The notes under the pieces were generated by a model. That model saw only the letters and a list, made by a program, of their open reading frames with translations, ran no database searches and was not told the origin of the DNA. From NCBI RefSeq assembly GCF_030125375.1, contig NZ_JASJUU010000003.1, positions 758,247-822,246 of the forward strand: DNA of 64,000 bases. Direction: 5' to 3'. Source of the DNA: Pseudoalteromonas umbrosa. Lineage in GTDB: Bacteria; Pseudomonadota; Gammaproteobacteria; Enterobacterales; Alteromonadaceae. Positions within the stretch are counted from its first letter, which is position 1, and every line of letters begins with the position of its first letter. The position numbers were made by a program, and so were the translations under genes. Positions 26,779 to 36,806 of this stretch are shown here, in pieces.

Positions 26779-27933
26779 ATGACAATAAAAAAAGTGACAA
26801 CTAGATTATGTGTAAGTTTATTATCAGCTTTCATTAGTGTGTCTTCATTTGCTAAGAGTGGCGATTATCTGTACAGCTACCAAACTGGCAGTGAAAATTG
26901 GGGAAGTATTTCTCTTAAAAATCACCTCGCTTATTTTGGGAGTGATAATGGCAAATTGTATGCACTTGATATCGATCGAGTAAAATTGCGATGGACACAT
27001 GAAACACAAGGTAAGGTGCGTTCAAAACCCTTTGTTGATAATCATCGAGTATTTTTTTCAAGCGATGATGGGTTTTTATACGCGTTAAATCGTTGGAGTG
27101 GTAAATTACTTTGGAAAGTGAGTTTAAATGATGGTGGCCATCATAGAGTTTTACCTGCGAATCATGCGCCTTGGGAATTTGATTATACGAAGTCGAGCCC
27201 AATTGCAGACAACCGCTATGTTTATGTCGGTAGTGCTGATGGTCATTTATACGCGGTTTCTAAACGAACAGGTGACGTTAAGTGGCAGTTTAAAACACAC
27301 GGCATGATCCGTGCGACTGCCAGCCTATATCAAGGCAAGGTATTTGTTGCCAGCTGGGATGGGCATGTCTATGCGCTTAATAAAAATACTGGTGAACTGG
27401 CATGGCAGTATCAAACACAAGGTGCGATTCCTTCGAGTCCCGCGGTGATTGATGATGTTGTTGTTATCGGATCTAGAGACACAAATTTGTATGGACTAGA
27501 GCCTCATACCGGCCAAGTATTATGGAAAAAGGCACTACCAGGCGGCTCTTGGGTTGAGTCGAGTGCAGTTGCTGATAGCGATGATGATTATTTTTATATA
27601 GGCAGCTCGGATGCCAAGCTATTGTTTAAAATGGAAACAGAGACTGGGGATATTGTTTGGCAGGTAGCAACGCCTGGTTGGAGTTGGGGAAAGCCTATCA
27701 TCGATGATAAACATGTTTATATTGGTTCTACAGGCCATGATGAGCCTGGTTGGTATATTACTCAACGCGGGTTTATGGCTGTAGATAAAGAGATAGGAGA
27801 GACGGTTTGGCATTATCAGCCAAATATGATTTCCGGTTTCGTACACGGTGGTGTATATGCGTCACCAGCTGTAGGGTCTGGTAAGGTATTAGTGCCAGAT
27901 CTAGATGGTTTTATCCATGTATATGAACAGTAA
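26779..27933 (+). CDS. Secreted PQQ-like beta-propeller protein
   Basis: The start at 26779 has AAGGAG upstream and gives a signal peptide (MTIKKVTTRLCVSLLSAF, cleavage near SFAKSG). The 384-aa protein consists of about seven PQQ/WD-type blades, with repeated patterns such as YFGSDNGKLYALD, FFSSDDGFLYALN, YVGSADGHLYAVS, FVASWDGHVYALN and VIGSRDTNLYGLE, each followed by G-x-W. This fold is shared by BamB and PQQ-dependent dehydrogenases. The enzymatic loops of the dehydrogenases are not evident, so a binding or scaffold role in the periplasm is likely. It follows the CadC-like regulator and ends at a strong hairpin. Confidence 0.87.
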   Translation: MTIKKVTTRLCVSLLSAFISVSSFAKSGDYLYSYQTGSENWGSISLKNHLAYFGSDNGKLYALDIDRVKLRWTHETQGKVRSKPFVDNHRVFFSSDDGFLYALNRWSGKLLWKVSLNDGGHHRVLPANHAPWEFDYTKSSPIADNRYVYVGSADGHLYAVSKRTGDVKWQFKTHGMIRATASLYQGKVFVASWDGHVYALNKNTGELAWQYQTQGAIPSSPAVIDDVVVIGSRDTNLYGLEPHTGQVLWKKALPGGSWVESSAVADSDDDYFYIGSSDAKLLFKMETETGDIVWQVATPGWSWGKPIIDDKHVYIGSTGHDEPGWYITQRGFMAVDKEIGETVWHYQPNMISGFVHGGVYASPAVGSGKVLVPDLDGFIHVYEQ

Positions 27934-27953
27934 ATTGTTAATTATTTAATGAA

Positions 27954-27977
27954 AAAGGGCACAGTTGTGTGCCCTTT
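27954..27977 (+). terminator. Hairpin terminator after the propeller gene
   Basis: A perfect ten-base stem AAAGGGCACA/TGTGCCCTTT with a four-base loop starts 21 bases after the stop. The T-run after the stem is short (TTT), so efficiency is uncertain. A small frame that begins in this hairpin (27949) is not taken as a gene. Confidence 0.7.
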
Positions 27978-28152
27978 AGGATTTCTAAACAGAAAAAAGA
28001 TACTTGAGAATACAGGTGTACTACAACAAAGAGAGTACATATTTGCTTTTACTTCATTATGGGGCGATAAGTTAGCTCAAGCCCTAATGTACTGCGAGCA
28101 GGTAGTACATGCATGTGCTGAAGCGGCATATCTACTTGTATTCCCGAGTCTG

Positions 28153-28186
28153 AAAAGCGCCATCATTAGGCATTAACAGGCGCTTT
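28153..28186 (-). terminator. Terminator of the cohesin-domain gene
   Basis: An eight-base perfect stem AAAGCGCC/GGCGCTTT with a 17-base loop lies just beyond the stop of the minus-strand gene, and TTTT follows on that strand. Confidence 0.65.
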
Positions 28187-28201
28187 GAATTTTGAAAGGG
28201 C

Positions 28202-28870
28202 TTAATAAAGTGAGGCCCGAGTTAACCAGGATGGTTGTTTAAATACGGTTTTGCGAGTGATTAAAGTGATGATACCAAATAGTATGACTAGACCTACAAG
28301 CATTAAATAACGAGGGAGTGAAAAATCAGCTTTTGGCTGCTTTTGTGTATGAAATGAGTTCGCAAATTGCAGCTCTAAGGGGGGAGTTGCGGAATAATAG
28401 ATTTTACTGCCGCTTTGCTCGTTGAAGTAAGCCTCTTCAAGTTTGATGTATGTCTTAGAAGTATTGCCATGGTTCTTAAAAAACACACGTGCAACTCTGT
28501 TGGTATTCGAAAGGTTTCGAGCAGGAATTGCTTGACTCACGGTGTAGTTGATCACGCCTGAAAGTGTATTAGCCCTGTTGTCTATTACCAGCAATTCGTT
28601 TTGTTTAAACAGGTTACCATGCTCTAAATGCGGCATTTCGGAGCTGGAGGTTGCAGGCAGTACGGTTAATTGTGTTGGGTCGTATTTTAGCGTTAAATGT
28701 GCGCCATATACTGCAGGTAAGTTGTGTGCCATAAGATCGACATAAAACTCACTATTTTTTTTAATTTTTTCAGTGGGAATCGAAATATAAACATCGCGAT
28801 GATTAGCATTGACATTACATGCAATAAAAAACAAAAGTATAGCGATAATTTTTTCCATCAGATTGTCCAT
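28202..28870 (-). CDS. Cohesin-domain membrane-anchored protein
   Basis: The 222-aa protein begins with a signal peptide (KIIAILLFFIACNVNA). A domain of about 140 aa follows with the cohesin/CBM-like pattern VYGAHLTLKYDPTQLTVL near residue 55, then a segment with GVINYTV and ARVFF strands. The C-terminus has a membrane helix (YLMLVGLVILFGIITLI, about 190-206) and a short basic tail. Cohesin-like domains outside cellulosomes occur in many marine bacteria and mediate protein or carbohydrate contacts at the cell surface. The domain should face the periplasm. A LuxR-type response regulator gene is 184 bases upstream on the same strand; co-transcription is possible but unproven. Confidence 0.75.
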   Translation of the reverse strand: MDNLMEKIIAILLFFIACNVNANHRDVYISIPTEKIKKNSEFYVDLMAHNLPAVYGAHLTLKYDPTQLTVLPATSSSEMPHLEHGNLFKQNELLVIDNRANTLSGVINYTVSQAIPARNLSNTNRVARVFFKNHGNTSKTYIKLEEAYFNEQSGSKIYYSATPPLELQFANSFHTQKQPKADFSLPRYLMLVGLVILFGIITLITRKTVFKQPSWLTRASLY

Positions 28871-29054
28871 TTTATCTGCAGTGAATTAAGCACTTCTTAA
28901 TCATGAGCAGAATCGATTAAGTTTTTAACAAACTTAAAATTCCATCTTTAAGTGGCGCTAATTAGTGTCTATTTCGTGAGGTGGGTAAAATAATACTTAG
29001 CCTTTAAAGTATAAATAGGGTATTTACCCTAATTGCACTCGTAGACGTTGAATT

Positions 29055-29696
29055 TTATACTTCGAGTCTTTCTTTTATGGCATAGGCGACCAATTCAGCT
29101 GTTTTTTTAACCCCGATTTTTTTCATCGCTCTAGTTCGATGGTTATCAACTGTTTTAACAGAAATACACAGTATGTCAGCAATTTGTCGATTAGTATGGC
29201 CAAGTGTAATGTAACTTATAATTTGTTTTTCTCGGCTAGTTAGAGAGTGATGTTCCTTTTCGGTTTGGTATTGCTTCAGCTTAGCCTGAAGACTTGGACT
29301 GATAAAGGTTTTACCTATTACGACTTGTTTTAAGGCTTGATTGAGTGTGTCAAATGCCTCACTTTTCGACAAGTAGGCATCAGCGCCTATTTCAAATGCA
29401 CGGTCGACAATTTTGAGGTCCTCATGCATGCTGAGAAAAATGATGCGAGTATTGAGATTTCTTTGCTTGACACGTTCGCATACCATTAGACCACTGAGTT
29501 CACCCATTGCGATATCTAAAATGGCCAGATCAGGCTCTTTTTCAAAAATAAATTGCCACGCTTGCTCTCCCGTCGCGACGTCGTCTATTTGATACTGATC
29601 TTGTGATTGGTTTATTAGCGATCTGAGTCCTTGTCTAACCAAGTGGTGATCATCCGCAATTAATATCGATAGGCGTGTATTTTTTCCATTACACAT
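29055..29696 (-). CDS. NarL/FixJ-type response regulator (orphan)
   Basis: The start at 29696 is chosen because GGAG lies about six bases ahead of ATG; an upstream ATG at 29738 would add 14 residues. The 213-aa protein has a receiver domain (ILIADDHHLVRQGL with the acidic pair, phospho-acceptor Asp in DLAILDIAMGELSG, Lys in DAYLSKSEAF). A LuxR-type helix-turn-helix follows (SLTSREKQIISYITLGHTNR, then VKTVDNHRTRAMKKI). No histidine kinase gene is adjacent, so its partner is elsewhere, possibly one of the kinases in this window. It is expected to bind DNA when phosphorylated. Confidence 0.92.
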   Translation of the reverse strand: MCNGKNTRLSILIADDHHLVRQGLRSLINQSQDQYQIDDVATGEQAWQFIFEKEPDLAILDIAMGELSGLMVCERVKQRNLNTRIIFLSMHEDLKIVDRAFEIGADAYLSKSEAFDTLNQALKQVVIGKTFISPSLQAKLKQYQTEKEHHSLTSREKQIISYITLGHTNRQIADILCISVKTVDNHRTRAMKKIGVKKTAELVAYAIKERLEV

Positions 29697-29897
29697 TGAA
29701 GCTCCATGTATTTTTACCCTCGACCCATCTATGGACAATTGATGATCTTCAAGGTGCTTTCTAGGTTTTAAATATTGTCTTAGAAAGGTGATCTTAAGTG
29801 CTGCATTTTATACTTTTATACGTCTAGTGCATATCTTTAGAAAGATAATAGTGAAATAAAGCAAGGGAGATTGTAATGAATTAACGAAATCTTTATA

Positions 29898-29918
29898 GGA
29901 GTGCCAGTACGGCACCCC
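29898..29918 (-). terminator. Possible terminator after the small secreted-protein gene
   Basis: GTGCC/GGCAC with flanking G/C pairs and loop AGTAC lies 64 bases beyond the stop of the minus-strand gene. It has no clear T-run. Confidence 0.4.
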
Positions 29919-29981
29919 AATATTTTATGTAGCATCACAACTTCTGTAACCGGTATAAAAAGTTGCCATGCATTTTTATGA

Positions 29982-30365
29982 TTAGTAAACGGTCATATAG
30001 TTTACTGTCACATTACCTTCTCTATACAAACCAAACTCTTGATTGTAATTTACATCAATCGTGACTTTTGCATAGTCGGTTTGTAGAGAGTAGTTGCCAC
30101 CACTTGGCGTCGAGTAAGTGCATTCAGTTTGTGCATAAAGATATTCAGGTTGCATTGGCGTCACGAAGTAATTGATTACTTGAGTGTGACAGTTGTGGAA
30201 GCGATACCCTGCATCTTTAAGCTGTGTTCTGATAGCTTGATACTTACGACCATATTCAAGCACTTCTTGAACACTTGCATAGCCAGCATCAGTAGGCAGC
30301 TCTTCAGCTGAAACATTAGTAGCGGCAGCAACGGCAATTAGTGAGAATAATACGCCAGTTTTCAT
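29982..30365 (-). CDS. Small secreted protein of unknown function
   Basis: This 127-aa protein has a Sec signal peptide (MKTGVLFSLIAVAAATNVSA) and AAGGAAAAAA ahead of the ATG. The mature part contains two cysteines (FHNCHTQV and QTECTYS) that may form a disulfide, and a C-terminal beta-rich region with alternating aromatic and polar residues (KVTIDVNYNQEFG). A similar layout is known from uncharacterised secreted proteins of Vibrio and Pseudoalteromonas, though I cannot name the family with certainty. It is a single gene flanked by AT-rich regions. Confidence 0.7.
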   Translation of the reverse strand: MKTGVLFSLIAVAAATNVSAEELPTDAGYASVQEVLEYGRKYQAIRTQLKDAGYRFHNCHTQVINYFVTPMQPEYLYAQTECTYSTPSGGNYSLQTDYAKVTIDVNYNQEFGLYREGNVTVNYMTVY

Positions 30366-30754
30366 AGTTTTTTCCTTTTCTTGAGAATAAAGAGCCTAAT
30401 TGGCTCGTAATAAATTTCATGTACGGAGTTGTTGTCGTGTTGTTTCCTTCACAACGTAAACTACAAAGTGAGAGACCTTGCGTTCGTACATAATTATTAA
30501 ACGAATAAATGAATATAATATTTATGATTAAAGTCAAAAAAATGAAGAAAAAATTTATAAAATGAAATTTATGGGTATTATTTAGCCATTTTGTTTTTAA
30601 AATTGAAATATTGTTTCTTTGTATTTAGTGTTAAAACTAACGGTGTTACCAATAAGACAAGAAACAGCACTTTTTTGCCTAAAAAAGGTGCAAATTCATA
30701 ATGTGTGTAAAATTTGTGCTAAGTTGAAAGGTAACAGGTTAATTTGGCTAGTTC
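30366..30754. other. Intergenic region between divergent genes
   Basis: This 389-base AT-rich gap holds the promoters of the secreted-protein gene to the left and the solute-binding gene to the right. No credible gene or strong structure is visible. A 73-codon frame at 30316-30537 on the minus strand lacks start signals. Confidence 0.6.
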
Positions 30755-31489
30755 ATGCGTTACTTGCTTTATCTTTTTGCATTGTTATTTAGCTCAAGCG
30801 GTGCTGCTGAGCACTACACTGTTTTGGTTTATCATGGGGCAAACCCGCCGTATAACTTTATTGTAAATGGTCAGCAGTCCGGTATTTTTAGTGATATTTT
30901 TGCGCGGTTAAGTACGTTAACAGGACATACTTTTGAGCTGGTACCTTGGTCGGTTGCCCGTGGGCAAAAGCAGTTTGATTTGGGTAAGATTGATATTGAG
31001 CCTGGTGTGAACCCAAGCTGGAGAGTTGAAGGGGTTAAACCTGCAATCTATTCTCGTTCCTACGCGCATTCTCGTGAGGTTGTATTGGGTAGGGAAGATG
31101 GCCTTGTAGTTGAAAATCCAACGGCGTTTTATGGCAAGGTATTTGGGCGTGTGCGTGGTTATAGGTATGGCGCATTTGAAGCACACTTTGGCAAAGACAA
31201 AATTATAGTGTACGACAATACATCAGAAAAAGAGCTACTGTTTCAGCTTGCACATAAACGCATTGACTGTGTGATGATAGGTGATGCTACAGCAGCGTAT
31301 TATCAAAAACACAGCTCAGAGTATGCAGAGTTTAAAGCGCTATATGAAATCAGTAAGTTGCCTGTGCATATGCGATTACAACCCCATTTAACACAATTAC
31401 AAATGGAGTTGGATAAAGCGCTCTCATTCATGCTACACAATAAAGAAATTGAGATGATTTACCAGCGCTATGGTGCAATATCCAATTAG
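30755..31489 (+). CDS. Periplasmic solute-binding protein (SBP family 3-like)
   Basis: The 244-aa protein has a signal peptide (MRYLLYLFALLFSSSGAA). It has the family 3 layout: YTVLVYHGANPPYNFI at the start of the mature part, GIFSDIFARLSTLTGHTFEL, and a second lobe with RVRGYRYGAFEAHF and DCVMIGDATAAYYQ. Stand-alone proteins of this kind in marine gammaproteobacteria often have no transporter next to them and may bind amino acids or act as sensors. There is no permease gene nearby. No obvious ribosome binding site is seen before ATG 30755. Confidence 0.82.
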   Translation: MRYLLYLFALLFSSSGAAEHYTVLVYHGANPPYNFIVNGQQSGIFSDIFARLSTLTGHTFELVPWSVARGQKQFDLGKIDIEPGVNPSWRVEGVKPAIYSRSYAHSREVVLGREDGLVVENPTAFYGKVFGRVRGYRYGAFEAHFGKDKIIVYDNTSEKELLFQLAHKRIDCVMIGDATAAYYQKHSSEYAEFKALYEISKLPVHMRLQPHLTQLQMELDKALSFMLHNKEIEMIYQRYGAISN

Positions 31490-31499
31490 TGTGTGATTG

Positions 31500-32417
31500 T
31501 TAAGGCGATAATTGCTGTGCCAGCATGTCAATAAAATAGCGTACCTTAGGGGACAAATGTTTTCTACTTGGGTACATTACATATACTTCAACTGGCTTTT
31601 GTTCATAGCACTCAAATAGTATTTCTAATTGCTTGGTCTTTAATGCGTCTTCTAAGTAAAACTCAGGTAATCTGGTGATACCAATCCCATCTATGGCGAG
31701 CGCGGCTTGCATTTTACCGTTGTTACAATTAACGCGTTTGCGTACGTCGACGATGAATGATTTTCCTGACTGTTCAGTAAACTCCCAGCGATCTGGGGTT
31801 TTTAGGTTGCTGTAGCAAATACAGTGATGCTTACCTAGTTCTCTCGGATGATGTGGCCTGCCAAATTGTTCAATGTAATTTGGGCTTGCAACGACGAGTG
31901 TTCTGCACTGATAGATCCGTTTACAGATCAAGCTGGACTCCTCCAGACGTGTTGTAGCTCTAAGTGCCAAGTCAAAGCCATCGCCTACGATATCAACTGC
32001 GCGATCGTTAATATCCCACTCAATGGTGACATTTGGGTATTTTTTTAAATACTCAGCCGCGACAGGTCGGACATAATCTAAACTAAACGCCACCGGGCAA
32101 CTAATTTTTAGCACGCCTTTTGGTTTGTTTTCTTCGTTGGTCAGTAATTGTAGTGTTTGTTCTGCATCTGAAATCAGTTGTACACAATGCTGAAAATAGA
32201 CTTCACCATCTGGTGTTAACGCCAGTGTACGCGTTGTTCTATTTAAGAGTCGCATGCCAAGTCGAGCTTCTAATCGATTAATGATTTTACTGATATGAGA
32301 TGGGGAATGCCCGAGTTGATGTGCAGCTTCTACAAAGCTATTGCATTGCACCACTTTGACAAATACCTCGACCCCTTCAAATAGATTATGATTCATATGG
32401 AAATAGTAACTTTTCAT
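31500..32417 (-). CDS. LysR-family transcriptional regulator
   Basis: The 305-aa protein has the LysR winged helix (VVQCNSFVEAAHQLGHSPSH followed by ISKIINRLEARLGMRLLNRT) and an effector domain with CPVAFSLDYVRPVAAEYL and DGIGITRLPEFYLEDAL. An AGGGCAA lies before the first ATG at 32417; a second ATG seven codons on is possible. It is divergent from the FMN reductase gene, with 97 bases between, so it likely controls that gene in response to a redox-active or quinone-like inducer (inference). It is convergent with the solute-binding gene at its 3' end, ten bases away. Confidence 0.93.
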   Translation of the reverse strand: MKSYYFHMNHNLFEGVEVFVKVVQCNSFVEAAHQLGHSPSHISKIINRLEARLGMRLLNRTTRTLALTPDGEVYFQHCVQLISDAEQTLQLLTNEENKPKGVLKISCPVAFSLDYVRPVAAEYLKKYPNVTIEWDINDRAVDIVGDGFDLALRATTRLEESSLICKRIYQCRTLVVASPNYIEQFGRPHHPRELGKHHCICYSNLKTPDRWEFTEQSGKSFIVDVRKRVNCNNGKMQAALAIDGIGITRLPEFYLEDALKTKQLEILFECYEQKPVEVYVMYPSRKHLSPKVRYFIDMLAQQLSP

Positions 32418-32514
32418 TTGCCCTATTAATGTTTATTAGAACTTAATCTACACTGTTTGTCATCAAGTTGAGCCATTAATCACGATAAATAAAGCAACTA
32501 TTTTGGAGTGCATC

Positions 32515-33042
32515 ATGAAAGTATTAGCATTTGCAGCAAGTAACAGTCGTCAGTCAATCAATAACGCATTAGTGAAATATGCCACGTCTCGCATTGAGCA
32601 AGCTGAAGTAGAAATTTTAGATTTAAATGATTTTGAAATGCCGATTTATAGCATTGACCGTGAAAAAGAGCACGGGATCCCAGAGCAGGCTCAGCGCTTT
32701 TACGATAAGGTAGGTGGTGCAGATGCAATTGTCATTTCATTTGCTGAGCATAATGGTTCATATACGGCTGCGTATAAAAATATCTTCGACTGGGTATCTC
32801 GCATCGATATGAAGGTATATCAAAACACACCTATGCTATTGTTAGCGACCTCTCCTGGCCCCGGTGGTGCACAAAGTGTTTTGAATACCGCTGTAAATTC
32901 AGCCCCATACTTTGCAGCGGATGTAAAAGCACACTTGTCTATTCCAAGCTTTTTTGACAACTTTGATTTGGAAAAAAATACACTGGTTAATGATGAATTG
33001 ACTACATCATTAGAAAGCGCGTTAAAAAAATTAACAAACTAA
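32515..33042 (+). CDS. NAD(P)H-dependent FMN reductase family protein
   Basis: Start 32515 is chosen because GGAG lies at 32505-32508 and the protein then begins MKVLAFAASNSRQSINNAL, the FMN-phosphate binding loop of the family. The 175-aa flavodoxin-like protein also shows SFAEHNGSYTAAYKNIFDWVSR, the second flavin contact, and ATSPGPGGAQSVL. Relatives reduce FMN, quinones or azo compounds with NADPH or NADH in the cytoplasm. The divergent LysR gene probably regulates it. A strong terminator follows. Confidence 0.92.
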   Translation: MKVLAFAASNSRQSINNALVKYATSRIEQAEVEILDLNDFEMPIYSIDREKEHGIPEQAQRFYDKVGGADAIVISFAEHNGSYTAAYKNIFDWVSRIDMKVYQNTPMLLLATSPGPGGAQSVLNTAVNSAPYFAADVKAHLSIPSFFDNFDLEKNTLVNDELTTSLESALKKLTN

Positions 33043-33076
33043 ATTCCCAGTTGTCACCAAAGTTAAGCGGTAACTA

Positions 33077-33112
33077 TAGCGACCAATTTATTGCTGGTCG
33101 CTACTTTTTTTC
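33077..33112 (+). terminator. Rho-independent terminator after the FMN reductase
   Basis: TAGCGACCA and TGGTCGCTA form a nine-base stem, followed by CTTTTTTT. Confidence 0.9.
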
Positions 33113-33200
33113 GGAAATGATATTTGTTGGGTTGTTTGGTTGTTAGGAAAAAACTGCTTTACAAATTAACAAGATATAATAAACTCTTACTCGCTAACTT

Positions 33201-33276
<76 letters not shown>

Positions 33277-33345
33277 AGTTCTTCTAATATTCCTTACTGT
33301 ATCTTCATTTTTTACAATTATGTTAATCTGTATAGAGGTTTCCTT

Positions 33346-33672
33346 ATGAGCGAAATTAAGAAAAGCGTATTTGATGCGATGCCACAAGATTTATCGGATG
33401 AGTTTTTTGAGCTTATTGCTGGTAATGATGAAGTGAAGATAGAGCGCATTATATCTCGTGGCCATACGTCTCCAGAGACAGGGTGGTATGACCAAGCTCA
33501 GCATGAGTGGGTCATTGTATTGCAGGGAGAAGGAGAGATCACTTTTGCTGATGGGCGGATAATAAAGCTCGGTGTTGGTGAGCATATAAATATCCCTGCA
33601 CATTGTAAACATAAAGTCAGTTGGACCAAACCGGATGAAGAAACAGTGTGGTTAGCTGTTTTTTATTCCTAA
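33346..33672 (+). CDS. Cupin-domain protein
   Basis: The start at 33346 (AGAGG about 8 bases upstream) is chosen; longer frames would run through the tRNA. The 108-aa protein is a single cupin with [18 protein letters not shown] near residue 45, [14 protein letters not shown] and [17 protein letters not shown] near residue 80-95. The usual H-x-H of motif 1 is changed to W-Y-D-Q...H, while motif 2 keeps a His. Small cupins of this kind are mostly uncharacterised. Its 3' end overlaps the end of the converging hybrid kinase gene by 21 bases. Confidence 0.85.
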   Translation: MSEIKKSVFDAMPQDLSDEFFELIAGNDEVKIERIISRGHTSPETGWYDQAQHEWVIVLQGEGEITFADGRIIKLGVGEHINIPAHCKHKVSWTKPDEETVWLAVFYS

Positions 33673-36039
33673 CCATTTACTCAGTACTGATTCGAGCTTA
33701 GTCATTTCGACGGGTTTGGCGACAAAGTCATCCATACCTGCACTATAGTATGTTGCTATGTCTTCTAAAAATACATTTGCGGTGATGGCAATGATCACCA
33801 TCTGACTATACTTAGGATGGGCTCTGATGTGTTTAGTTGCTTCTATGCCATCCATTTTGGGCATATGAACATCCATCAGGATTAAATCAAAGTAATCCTG
33901 TTCTATTTTTTCAAGCGCTTGCTGACCATCTTTTGCTAAATCGACGCGCAGTCCCAGCTTTTCTAACATAGCACAGATAACGACTTGATTGATGGCGTTG
34001 TCTTCGGCGAGTAACACATGGCCATTAAGCCGTGCACACAGTGTTTGTTCGGCACCACTTGATTCTATTAAGCAGCAAGGTGAGTAAGGCCAAGTAAAGG
34101 TGAATGTAGCGCCTTTATCTGGTTGTGATTCACAAGATATTGTACCGCCAGCAAGGTTTACTAGTTGTTGACAAATACTCAAGCCGAGCCCTGTGCCACC
34201 GAAGCGCTTTGTAGTACTGTCATCCTCTTGACAGAATGGGTCAAAAATTTTTCCTTGTTGCTCCGCTTTGATCCCAATTCCGGTGTCTTTTACTGTGAAA
34301 AGTAGTTGCTCGTTGTTTTTAGGGTTGAGTTGAATGAATAAGGCAACTTCACCTTGTGCTGTAAATTTATATGCATTACTGAGCAGGTTAAGTAAGACTT
34401 GTTGCAGTCTATGCTTATCACTGGCAATTTCTAATGGTGTATTGGGCACTATGGTATAAAGCATTGTTATCGGTTTTGCGCGCGCTCTGGATTGGGTTAA
34501 GTGAAGTAAATGGTCAACGGTACTTTTAAGCTCGAATGGTTCTTCGTATAAACTGATTTGGCCTTGTTCCAATTTCGAAATATCAAGAATATCGTTAATG
34601 AGTGTCAATAGATTACTACCCGATACGCTGGCAAGCTGTAATAAGTGTTTTTGTTCTTTACTAAAGCTGGCTTCTTGTTCTAGTAACTGAATAGTGCCTA
34701 ATATGCCATTCATGGGCGTGCGAATTTCGTGGCTCATATTGGCCAAAAAACGGCTTTTTGCAGAGACTGCCATTTCAGCTGCATGCATCGCTTGCTCAAG
34801 TGCTTGTGTGCGTCTTTCTACTCTACTTTCTAAGTCACTTTCTCTTGCGTAAATGGTGCTGCGCATCGCCTCAAAAGTGCGGCTTAATTCAGATATTTCA
34901 TCATCCCCTTTTGCTTTTAAATGTACATCATATTGCCCTTTTGCGAGGGAATTAGCTGCGAAAGTAAGCCGAGAAATAGGGCTGTACAATTTATATGCAA
35001 TCCACCATGAGACTAACATGCTGACTAATGTAGCCAGTGTTAGTATCACAATTAATTTTTCTTTAAGTGTGTAGGCGGATGCAAACACAACGTGTTCTGG
35101 TAAGACGACTGCCAGGCTATAATTGGCTGCGCGAATGGGGGCGTAAAAAACGAAAGCTTGTGTGTGCGTGTCGAGCATAAACTGCCCATGCCCCTCAAAC
35201 CCAGCGATCATTTTAAGGCCCAATTTTTGTAAAGAAGGGTCTCGCTCTTTGGTGATGCGTGTGATCACACTGCTTTTTTCACCAATGTCATTGAGCACAT
35301 ATTTTCCATCAAGATGCTTATGTTGAATGGTTTTTTCTAAATCCCAGTGATACATGTACACGCCGGTACTAGATACCAACATCAACTTAGCTTGTTCTCC
35401 AAATTGAGCCAGAACATGGTCTTTGACATTGGTGACGAGTCGATCAACTTCTCGCCATGGAATACTACCGCCCAATAGCCCCGCAACCTGATTATCTTGT
35501 CCTAAAATAGATGCTGCGATCACAATTTGCTTTACGCCGGTGGTATAAGAAATCATCGGCTCTGAAACGTAAACCTTAGGGAGTCCATCGATATTGTTAC
35601 TAATTGTGTTCTGCCAATAATCTCTTTTTATAATGGTTTTAACCTTTGCATTGGGATCTTTATCATCAAAAGTTCTGCGCATATCATGATGTGGGTTTCC
35701 CCCCTCAGTGTTGTGAAAGCTGCCATCTTGTCTGCCTAAGATGAACTTTTCGTAAACGCCATTGTGAGCGTTTTTTTCGGACAACAATATTGGTCTGATT
35801 TGCCGAAAATTCATCGTTTTCAGAGTAGGCTGGCGCGCTAAAGTGGCAATTTCGGATTTTCGTTGAGAAAAGTAAGCGTTAAAAATTGCAGCTGCGTTGA
35901 GTACTTCAGATTGCGCTGCTCGAATACTCATCTCACCAGCTTGACGTGTACTGTGTATCATGGCGATAAAAAAAATGATAAGCATGGGGACTAAAGCAGT
36001 GATGGCTAATACAAGCGGAAGTCTAGTTTTGAGTCGCAT
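33652..36039 (-). CDS. Hybrid sensor histidine kinase with Cache domain and receiver
   Basis: The 795-aa protein starts with a membrane helix (residues 7-29), then a periplasmic dCache sensor of about 290 aa and a second helix near 325-348 ([20 protein letters not shown]). A HAMP domain and coiled segment follow, then a HisKA domain with [18 protein letters not shown] (phospho-His near 440). The ATPase domain has [22 protein letters not shown] and [11 protein letters not shown]-terminal receiver (about 672-790) has [14 protein letters not shown]. It lacks an Hpt domain, so a separate phosphotransfer protein is needed. No partner regulator is adjacent. The last codons overlap the converging cupin gene. 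Confidence 0.95.
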   Translation of the reverse strand: MRLKTRLPLVLAITALVPMLIIFFIAMIHSTRQAGEMSIRAAQSEVLNAAAIFNAYFSQRKSEIATLARQPTLKTMNFRQIRPILLSEKNAHNGVYEKFILGRQDGSFHNTEGGNPHHDMRRTFDDKDPNAKVKTIIKRDYWQNTISNNIDGLPKVYVSEPMISYTTGVKQIVIAASILGQDNQVAGLLGGSIPWREVDRLVTNVKDHVLAQFGEQAKLMLVSSTGVYMYHWDLEKTIQHKHLDGKYVLNDIGEKSSVITRITKERDPSLQKLGLKMIAGFEGHGQFMLDTHTQAFVFYAPIRAANYSLAVVLPEHVVFASAYTLKEKLIVILTLATLVSMLVSWWIAYKLYSPISRLTFAANSLAKGQYDVHLKAKGDDEISELSRTFEAMRSTIYARESDLESRVERRTQALEQAMHAAEMAVSAKSRFLANMSHEIRTPMNGILGTIQLLEQEASFSKEQKHLLQLASVSGSNLLTLINDILDISKLEQGQISLYEEPFELKSTVDHLLHLTQSRARAKPITMLYTIVPNTPLEIASDKHRLQQVLLNLLSNAYKFTAQGEVALFIQLNPKNNEQLLFTVKDTGIGIKAEQQGKIFDPFCQEDDSTTKRFGGTGLGLSICQQLVNLAGGTISCESQPDKGATFTFTWPYSPCCLIESSGAEQTLCARLNGHVLLAEDNAINQVVICAMLEKLGLRVDLAKDGQQALEKIEQDYFDLILMDVHMPKMDGIEATKHIRAHPKYSQMVIIAITANVFLEDIATYYSAGMDDFVAKPVEMTKLESVLSKWLGIKNS

Positions 36040-36338
36040 AGGTACTGCTTTACTTAGTGTTTACCACTTAGTTTAGTCAATAAAAACAGACTAAGTGGTG
36101 ATAATGTTTATGAGTCATACCTAAACATTACTAATGATAAGAAAATCAGATTCTTAGTGTGTTTCTTTAAGTTGTAAAGAATTGCTGAAATAATCTTTAT
36201 TATTCTAAATCAATAAAAGCACCTAATGAAAATGATAGTGTAGTTTGGTACTCAAGTTGAGCGTGATAAAAATAAAGAACAACAGCGCAGATTTATAAAA
36301 ATAGATATAAAAAGAATAATTGATTTTTGAGTACGTAA

Positions 36339-36806
36339 TCAGAGCTGTGCTGAATTTAAAGCGGGTAAATCTACTCGTTTGATTCTGCGGGGAAGTGTAT
36401 CTTCAAATGTATAGAATTGCTTAAGGTTTTTACTGTTATATAAGGTGATATTACCATTTACGATGAAATAAAAAGCACGCTGATTAAAGCGCTGTGATAA
36501 TTTTTGGGCAAACGGCAAGGAAACATTCACAGAAATACTGAGCTCGCGATAAGACATATCGTAGTTTCCACCGTATAAATATTTTATAGGAGTATGTAAT
36601 CGAGATAGTGTTTTAATATTTCTTTTTTTGATTTGTTTGTTTTTATCGAAACTTAAAATATCACCATGTTCATTCCAAAGACTGATTATGGCACCATTAA
36701 AATAATGGGATATTGACATAAAAGGATAGAAATAAACATCTTGGTATAATTGCCAAAGTGGCTCTGAAATCAACATTTTTTCATTATCAATATTACAATC
36801 TTTCAT
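36339..36806 (-). CDS. DUF3293-like protein of unknown function
   Basis: The start at ATG 36806 has AGGAATT upstream. The 155-aa protein contains a segment (NGAIISLWNEHGDILSF, then the central GGNYDMSYRELSISVNVSLP and FAQKLSQRFNQRAFYFI) that resembles the DUF3293 pattern, in which a Gly-rich turn is followed by an alternating strand and an amphipathic helix. No signal peptide or membrane helix is present, so it is probably cytoplasmic. It is a single gene between the hybrid kinase and the DJ-1-like gene. The family call is moderate and the function is unknown. Confidence 0.65.
   Translation of the reverse strand: MKDCNIDNEKMLISEPLWQLYQDVYFYPFMSISHYFNGAIISLWNEHGDILSFDKNKQIKKRNIKTLSRLHTPIKYLYGGNYDMSYRELSISVNVSLPFAQKLSQRFNQRAFYFIVNGNITLYNSKNLKQFYTFEDTLPRRIKRVDLPALNSAQL

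Noticed and set aside
27949..28176. 75-codon frame after the propeller gene
   Set aside because: It begins in the terminator hairpin and has no start signal or recognisable protein character.
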